Assembly (NCBI GenBank): GCA_959347315.1
Contig: OY365817.1
Coordinates: 1,190,857 to 1,254,856 of the forward strand
DNA: 64,000 nt
Source: Bimastos eiseni
Lineage: Eukaryota > Annelida > Clitellata > Crassiclitellata > Lumbricidae
Direction of reading: 5' to 3'
Under the pieces are notes generated by a model that was given only the letters and a program-made list of their open reading frames with translations, was not told the origin of the DNA and made no database searches. A program made the translations under genes and the position numbers. This document shows, piece by piece, positions 59,601 to 64,000 of this stretch (position 1 is the first letter of the stretch; each line of letters starts with the position of its first letter).

Positions 59601-62600
59601 CTAAGACCAGACTTTTCTGAAGGTTAATTTTGTTAAGGCACGATAAATGACAGTGTAGTAACAATAAAAATAATAATAACAGTAATAATAATATAACTAT
59701 TAACAATAATTTTGTAAGGTGAAGAAAAAGGAAACAAAGGCAATTTCGATTTTACAGTGCTCAATCAGAACATGCCAGATCACAGGAAACCCTACCAGAC
59801 CCGATAAGACCACATATCAAACTGGACCAGACTATACCAATCTCATCAGTAGCTATTTTAAGAAGCCTAAGCCTTTTATATGTAAATAATTAAGTGACAG
59901 TCTTATACAGTGACTGAGTAGTAAAGCTGATATAACATGATCCTACTGACACAATCCAAACCGATAGAATAAGTCTTACTTGATCTGACGACAAAGGTCA
60001 ATCTCCCGGTCGACACCCCAGCCACAGTCCACCGAATCGTCATATAAGTCAGTTGAGACACAACCGGAAAATCAGGCAGGTCATCTTCCACCGTCCAACT
60101 CACAGTCGTCGACTTAATACTAGACCTCTGACTATCAAAGATGGTCACCTTTTCCACATCCGTCTCCGGATTATAGTCGACGATATCCACAACGACCTTG
60201 TACAGAGAGTTCACCTGCACCTCCAGTTCATAGGTACTGACCTCTGGGTCGTAATGCTTTGGTGTGATAACCCACTGGAAGTCCCCATTCCCGAGAAAGA
60301 GAGTGTCACTCTGGTTAAAGAGGAAGTATGTTCGAACACCCGCTCGTATCTGCAGTGCTTCCTGCGTTGTGTAGGATGGATTGTACTCGAACCCAGACTG
60401 CTCATTGCCGCTCAGCGAGCAGTTGTACAGCTCGAAGAACGAGCTTCGCACGGAGACCCCATTGCCCTTGTTGTCGCGGACTATGCTGTTGGCGAGTTGA
60501 GCGTTGGCGGTGACGTCGTTGTGCATGATCTGGATGCCATCGGCCATGTTATTGAAGATCTGGAGGTTGGTGAGAGTGTGGACGTTGAAGTCGATCTTAA
60601 GTGCTGGGACATAGGCAACGGTTGCAGGGTCCATGAGCCCTGCCTCGCTGATCGTTACGTATCTCATGAGGCTCGGAACTGCGCTCCCCAGAAAGCGTAT
60701 TCCTAAGGAATAGAACAATCGACCAGTGAGAAAATGAGTGCTATATCCTGTCACCTTACTAACTTACTTGTGACCTCACTCAACAACTATTTGCTGGCTG
60801 CAACGTAAAAACGTCTTGATCTAGTGTCGTGACGCTAAATCTACATGCGAGTGATTCAATTTAGTAATTTGTTCCAAGACAAGTTAAGTTGTCTTCTGCT
60901 CCAATTTACCGCCTCTTAGCTGGATCGTCACATAATCTGGGGCCATTGTTAGAGCTGTAAATTTTTCGCGGTCAAAAATTGAAAAATTTTCAATTCGGCA
61001 GTCAAAAACACAGAATTCGCTGCATATTCCAAATGTGTAACACAATAAAGTCAATAACTGACTATAATCAACGACCATTCATGTCAATAATGGCGGGTTC
61101 AGTTGCTGCGATGTCTGCTTTGCAAACACACCTGAAAGAGCAGGTTGCAATTTTTCTGTTTTCCACTCTCGACATTCTGTGCTTTGTGCATGTGAACATC
61201 GGTATTCCAGTGCTTAGTGCAACTGTCCCTCAGATTAAATTCGATGGGGTACAACATTGCATGTTCTGCACAAAAGTAGATCGCCTATCGCTGCTCACCT
61301 GAAATGTACCGGGCTTAACACTTTGAACGCGATTGCCATCATTATTTTAGTGTTCCTGTGCGCGTATGCCGCAAATATGTATCATAAAGTATACGCCCAT
61401 TAGATATCTATATAATGGCCTAATCAGCATCAAGGCAATAAACTCTGCCACGTTTCCGTTACTACTATGTTGTGTAATGTCATGTGGTGTATAATGATGT
61501 ATTTCTTAGTGTGTATATTGCAAATAATATATGCCCTGTCTTACGTCACTGTTCTCATCACATGCTATTTCATGGCGTCGAGAAAAAGATACATATGTTT
61601 TGGAGGTTCTGAAAGAAATTGATTTATCAGACGATGACTATTTTGAAGAGGAGAGTGATCGCGAAAGAGATGAGGAATTAGACGACACTGAACCGGTAAG
61701 TGACACAGAAAGTCAAGCTACTGAGGCCTATGATCCCCAGCAGGGCCAGCGGGCGTGGATATACATGCAGATAGCTCAGACAATGAACCCCAGCCTGATG
61801 AGTCTGGTGCTGTTTTGGCAGACTTCTAGCCAGAATACTATAGAGTAGATAGAGTTGGAGTGTTGAACAAGTTTTTGCATTTCATAGTCTTTACATTTTG
61901 TCAATAGTTAGCAAGAAGCAATGAACTCTACAAATGCTTAGGGACAAGGAAGATCATCTACTGTTGATAGATTAGAAGAGATTTCTCACCTGCCCAGGTG
62001 GGCTCAGTGCAGCGCAGGTAGACATCCTTCGTGTGATTGCAGGAGTGTTCCAGTTGGTCATCTCCCTCGCAGTCCATCACTTCCATATCGAGACTGGAGC
62101 ACTGGACGTTGCTTCTCCAGATCGGTTGGCTGTCGCTGCCTGGTATATTGTCGACGACCCTCCAGGTGTTTGGGTGGACAGCAAGACCCATCTGCTGACA
62201 GGCCACGGCAGCATCCGACATAGTCCAGCCCTAGACCACCAGACAATATAATATAATGTAATCAATCAATCAATCAATCAAAAAAACTTAAAATAGCACC
62301 CCTTCAAGATATCTACTCAGAGGCGCTCCCAGTCTGACTAGAGCCACAAAGTAGTTTTCAGTAATGAGTAGAATGGAGATGAGGAGGTTTTGGGCAGAAG
62401 GTGAAACTCTTGGGGTAGTCCCTTCCATGTGGTTGGACCTACCACTGCAAAAAGCCCGCTTTTGCACCATAGAAGTGCGGGCAAAGGGAAAAGTCAAATT
62501 CCCCAAATTAGCAGATCGGAGAGACCTTCGACTGACATTGGCAGTGACAGGTCGACACAGACGCTGAAGGTAAATATAATGTGAAATAATGTAACATCAG

Positions 62601-64000
62601 GCATATTTTAGAGCAATTGTGTGAAAAGGACTTGCTCCGGGTTCCTACACAGTACACAGTTACTCCTCAGACGTGGATCGAACCATCACTCTCCACACTA
62701 AAGGCCGACTGCTCTAACCAATCGGCCACTGTGCTACAAGCAATTGCTAACACAAGTATCTAGTACAAGTACTGATTAACCAAGTAGTTGTGGGCCATTC
62801 CTAGAACACATAAGAGCAGAACGTCAAAACTTATTACTTACATCTACACATACGGTTCCCCACTTGTCATCCTCCGTTGGCCTCACCTCCAGCCGACCTT
62901 CAAGCAGACTCGGACCATCGACCAATCGTATCACGGAACTATTGATCCACGTCGACTCATTATACAGCGTAAGAACGATCGGGTTACTCTCGCTACCAAC
63001 GAATTTCACGTAATTGTCTACGAGCATTCCGATCCCGTTGGCAAACTCGATCCTCGTGTTCTCCGTCACGCTTAGCTGACCGAATTTTGAGACACTCATG
63101 TCACGATCGACGTAGTAGGTCTGTCCGGGGGGAAGATGAAGCTCCTTGGAGAGGCGACCCCCGAGTCTGTTACCCCGAAGGAATTCCACCTCTAGGGCGA
63201 TGTTTCTGTCAGTCAGAACCGGGGTCCACAGCCAGCTCTGCGAGAGTGCAGGATGGTAGACAATAAGCGCGAGGTTGTAGCGACTGTACTGGTCAAATAT
63301 CCTGTAGATGATTTGCATGTAGTCGGTTGTGCCCCACCATTGCATTGTGGCGTTTAGACTCACGCTCAGGTCCACCAGGTATGTGGCCAATTCGTACCGC
63401 GAGCCCGGGTTCTCCAGGTGGTTACGTACGAAGATGACATTGCTTGAAGAGAGTATTACGACCGCGTACGCCCTCGTGCGCTCATTGAGAGTCAGGTTGT
63501 TGCCCTGAATGATGTTGCCCTGGAAGACGTTGTACCGGAAAAAAAGCTGTTGACGTTGGCCAAACTGCGTAAGGCGCAGATTCGCCACATAGTAACCGCG
63601 ATTATCAACAAACCGGTTCCCGGTAACCTCGTATTCGACCTTCAAGGTCTGAAAGAAGTAGTTCTTCAGAAAATCGTCAGTGTTATCCAAGAGAAGAACA
63701 TACTTCGAATGTCCTCTGAAGGTGTTATTCGCGATCAAACCCACGGTGTTGATCAGCGGTGTTACCTTGATTGCATGCTCTTCATTGTTCTCAAACACGT
63801 TATACCCGACCGTAAAATTCGTAATATTCTGATCGGGTATCACCTTGAAACAGGAGAAGTATTCCACAGCCGCCATTCGGTTTGAGATGAACGTGCTGTC
63901 ATTGACAACAGCGCGTGCTGCCTGGCAGTAGTTACCGATGCGTACGCCGTTACCGTCATTGAGAACAAAGGACGATCGCGAGATCTCCGTCTTCTGATGA
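50544..64000 (-). CDS. Bark beetle/Anakonda-like triple-repeat membrane protein (C-terminal 11 exons)
   Basis: Eleven exons join in phase over 13.5 kb and give 2,203 residues; the gene continues beyond the window. Order, in residues from the window edge: beta-helix repeats 1-220, a WWG module near 175-215, SRCR 1 (about 365-455), beta-helix 460-950, WWG module near 1050-1090, SRCR 2 (1173-1290), beta-helix 1300-1790, WWG module near 1795-1830, C-type-lectin-like domain (1833-1935), transmembrane helix (about 1942-1972), and a Ser/Pro/Arg-rich tail ending NETAI, a class I PDZ ligand. In Drosophila, Bark/Anakonda sits at tricellular junctions and is needed for epithelial barrier formation; the same role is inferred here. 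The lectin-like domain has the conserved cysteines but no EPN or QPD sugar-binding motif. Introns hold SINE, LINE and piggyBac fragments and a 38-bp minisatellite. Confidence 0.9.
51350..52508 (-). other. Bark-like intron J-K
   Basis: 1,159 bp, AT-rich. (TA) runs at 52243-52264 and 52463-52490 and a CA-rich stretch at 52290-52460. Confidence 0.6.
52509..52722 (-). CDS. Bark-like exon J (end of C-type-lectin-like domain)
   Basis: Encodes RNPDGREAYLGELVSQFQYN, WGTWIYNDWQQDRKC and APCETLLPFICER. The three cysteines have CTLD spacing. Acceptor tgtgctgtag, donor AAGAG|gtgtgt, phase 0 to 1. Confidence 0.85.
53303..53397 (-). CDS. Bark-like exon I (start of C-type-lectin-like domain)
   Basis: Encodes GKCYPGWRQHESKCYWYFGG and VVPYALAESICR, 95 bp. 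Acceptor ggctttttgtag, donor TGTAGA|gtaagt, phase 1 to 0. Confidence 0.85.
53464..53560 (+). mobile_element. Dispersed repeat shared with 13330-13450
   Basis: CATGCCATCTGTTGGCGGG, GGTTCCACGCTAGTGCGTGG and CCACCACTGGCGACTCTTT match the copy at 13330. It lies in intron H-I. Confidence 0.55.
53597..53758. repeat. GA/GACA simple sequence in intron H-I
   Basis: Runs of GAGAGACAGA and AGACAGACAG. Confidence 0.85.
53790..53953 (-). CDS. Bark-like exon H (164 bp, third WWG module)
   Basis: Encodes YPDGLYPSVQAQNNWWGQNS and RGRVWDRRDDDNLIQVEYEP. Acceptor atgattgacag is pyrimidine-poor but is the only one with the right phase (2). Donor GGAGG|gtaggt, phase 1. Confidence 0.8.
54080..54165. repeat. AATCAAATAACC minisatellite in intron G-H
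   Basis: Units of CAATCAATCAAATAAC, five or six times. Confidence 0.8.
54643..54806 (-). CDS. Bark-like exon G (164 bp)
   Basis: Encodes ISINQVYTFNAIYNNWASSY and FLKSAKYQISQNFLYNQYNV, beta-helix type. Acceptor tttctgtag, donor ACCAA|gtaagt, phase 0 to 2. Confidence 0.85.
54840..55220 (-). repeat. 38-bp intronic minisatellite repeating a 5' splice site
   Basis: Ten units start at 54840, 54878 and so on every 38 bp to 55182 on the plus strand. On the gene strand each unit contains CTTGTAAGT, as does the true exon F donor (CTT|gtaagt at 55254-55258). Two unit types exist, with TCCTAGGACTT or GTTGATCTT before the donor. The first type also resembles the exon end TCTGTTCCTGAACTT. Confidence 0.9.
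55256..55419 (-). CDS. Bark-like exon F (164 bp)
   Basis: Encodes NPFQGFDVRYNYIAYNDVDY and QLNFTSNVVYNNTGQCILNA, ending SVPEL. Too short to be seen as a long open frame. Acceptor gttgctgtag, donor CTT|gtaagt (phase 0), the sequence repeated in the intron beside it. Confidence 0.85.
55617..55958 (-). CDS. Bark-like exon E (beta-helix)
   Basis: Encodes IASIQLITNNSMTNNEGG and NTRLLTIANNYIARNAGG, regular beta-helix rungs. Acceptor ggtattcttcag, donor CGAAG|gtattg, phase 1 on both sides. Confidence 0.88.
56028..56105. repeat. (TA)n with TGTG in intron D-E
   Basis: TATATATATA runs around GTGTGTGTGATCTG. Confidence 0.85.
56490..56620 (+). mobile_element. Short dispersed repeat family E copy
   Basis: CACTTCAAGATATCTACTCAG, AGGTGCTTTCTGC and ACATCAGTTAGCAAAAC match the copy at 9872. 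It lies in intron D-E. Confidence 0.6.
56748..59288 (-). CDS. Bark-like exon D (beta-helix, WWG module, SRCR 2)
   Basis: An unusually long 2,541-bp exon. After WDWRWPFAILSLKNSTITGN come beta-helix rungs, CTENWWGTSDQVEIKKRIFD, and GGRISENLVLQKRIQPYVV. SRCR 2 follows (IEIYNVTERRWTIICDDAF to YVFVRCG), then WGNIRFSSPTFEYG. Acceptor gtttaacag, donor TTTG|gtaaga, phase 1 on both sides. Confidence 0.92.
59380..59760 (+). mobile_element. L2-type LINE 3' end in intron C-D
   Basis: A decayed C-terminus reads EWNELSDFIYKSL, then LFKISLKRYLFKT-stop, the usual end of L2 reverse transcriptases. AAT-rich sequence follows. Confidence 0.55.
59980..60702 (-). CDS. Bark-like exon C (beta-helix)
   Basis: Starts GIRFLGSAVPSLMRYVTISE after acceptor attccttag. 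Beta-helix residues such as LTNLQIFNNMADGIQIMHND follow, then a beta-rich module with SKTTVSW-like strands. Donor ATCAA|gtaaga, phase 1. Confidence 0.88.
61315..61860 (+). mobile_element. piggyBac-type transposon, 5' fragment in intron B-C
   Basis: TTAA at 61315-61318 is followed by CACTTTGAACGCGATTGCC, which resembles piggyBac inverted termini (CCCTTTGAACGC-like, next to TTAA). Downstream, 61531-61848 is open and encodes an acidic N-terminal segment, VLKEIDLSDDDYFEEESDRE and DDTEPVSDTESQ, as in piggyBac transposases. No catalytic DDD part and no right terminus are present. Confidence 0.55.
61990..62230 (-). CDS. Bark-like exon B (SRCR 1 body)
   Basis: Begins GWTMSDAAVACQQMG after acceptor ggtctag and contains WRSNVQCSSLDMEVMDC and CNHTKDVYLRC, the typical SRCR core. 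Donor GGGCAG|gtgaga, phase 1. Confidence 0.9.
62262..62400 (+). mobile_element. (AATC)n and family E copy in intron A-B
   Basis: AATCAATCAATCAATCAATC at 62262-62281, then AAAATAGCACCCCTTCAAG and ATATCTACTCAGAGGCGCTCC (family E). Confidence 0.6.
62588..62745 (-). mobile_element. SINE family A copy in intron A-B
   Basis: The minus strand has GTGGCCGATTGGTTAGAGCAG (A box), ATGGTTCGATCCACG (B box), and ACTGTGTAGGAACCCGGAGC with AAGTCCTTTTCACACAATTG. The promoter boxes are the best preserved of the family. Confidence 0.8.
62842..64000 (-). CDS. Bark-like exon A (open at window edge)
   Basis: Encodes beta-helix rungs (FTVGYNVFENNEEHAIKVTP), then MQWWGTTDYMQIIYRIFDQY and GGRLSKELHLPPGQTYYVD, and the start of SRCR 1 (LLEGRLEVRPTEDDKWGTVC). 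Donor GAT|gtaagt, phase 0. Residues before 63876 stay open to the window end, so an ATG there is not the start. Confidence 0.9.

Noticed and set aside
1..64000. CRISPR arrays or prokaryotic operons
   Set aside because: The tandem repeats have no unique equal-length spacers, and genes have spliceosomal introns; this is eukaryotic DNA.

Overview
The window looks like repeat-rich nuclear DNA of an invertebrate animal. The evidence is GT-AG introns with consistent phases, tRNA-headed SINEs, L2-, CR1- and RTE-type non-LTR retrotransposons, piggyBac and Harbinger-like DNA transposons, many (AAT)n, (CATA)n and (GA)n arrays, and a long gene of the bark beetle/Anakonda family, which is known from invertebrates. 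The species cannot be fixed from the sequence. A marine deuterostome or lophotrochozoan is my guess, partly from the surplus of the octamer TAGGCCTA.

Three protein-coding loci are supported, all on the minus strand. (1) At 6261-10768, four exons with matching phases encode at least 332 aa of an unrecognised Ser-, Gln- and Arg/Lys-rich protein. Most of it lies in exons too short to show up as long reading frames. (2) At 17495-18616, one open 373-codon frame begins 6 nt after a three-codon uORF and ends in a possible PDZ-binding tail. It may be an upstream part of gene 1. (3) From 50544 past the window end at 64000, eleven exons encode the C-terminal 2,203 aa of a bark beetle/Anakonda-like membrane protein. 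It carries beta-helix regions, two SRCR domains, three WWG modules, a C-type-lectin-like domain, a transmembrane helix and a C-terminal class I PDZ motif.

Between these genes the DNA is mostly mobile. A 1.2-kb L2 LINE at 4310-5504 has an inverted partner at 14918-15980. A nearly complete but frame-broken CR1-group LINE occupies about 21840-26250, and five other fragments share its 3' stem-loop. An RTE relic at 41709-42830 is split by a 504-bp Harbinger-like MITE whose empty site can be read off exactly. Five or more SINE-type families and at least eight minisatellites fill most of the rest, and large parts of 11-17 kb, 19-21.7 kb, 38.5-41 kb and 46.2-48.7 kb hold nothing I can name.

The most unusual structures are an intronic array of ten 38-bp units, each repeating the end and 5' splice site of the exon just upstream in the bark-like gene, and the cryptic four-exon gene at 6-11 kb.
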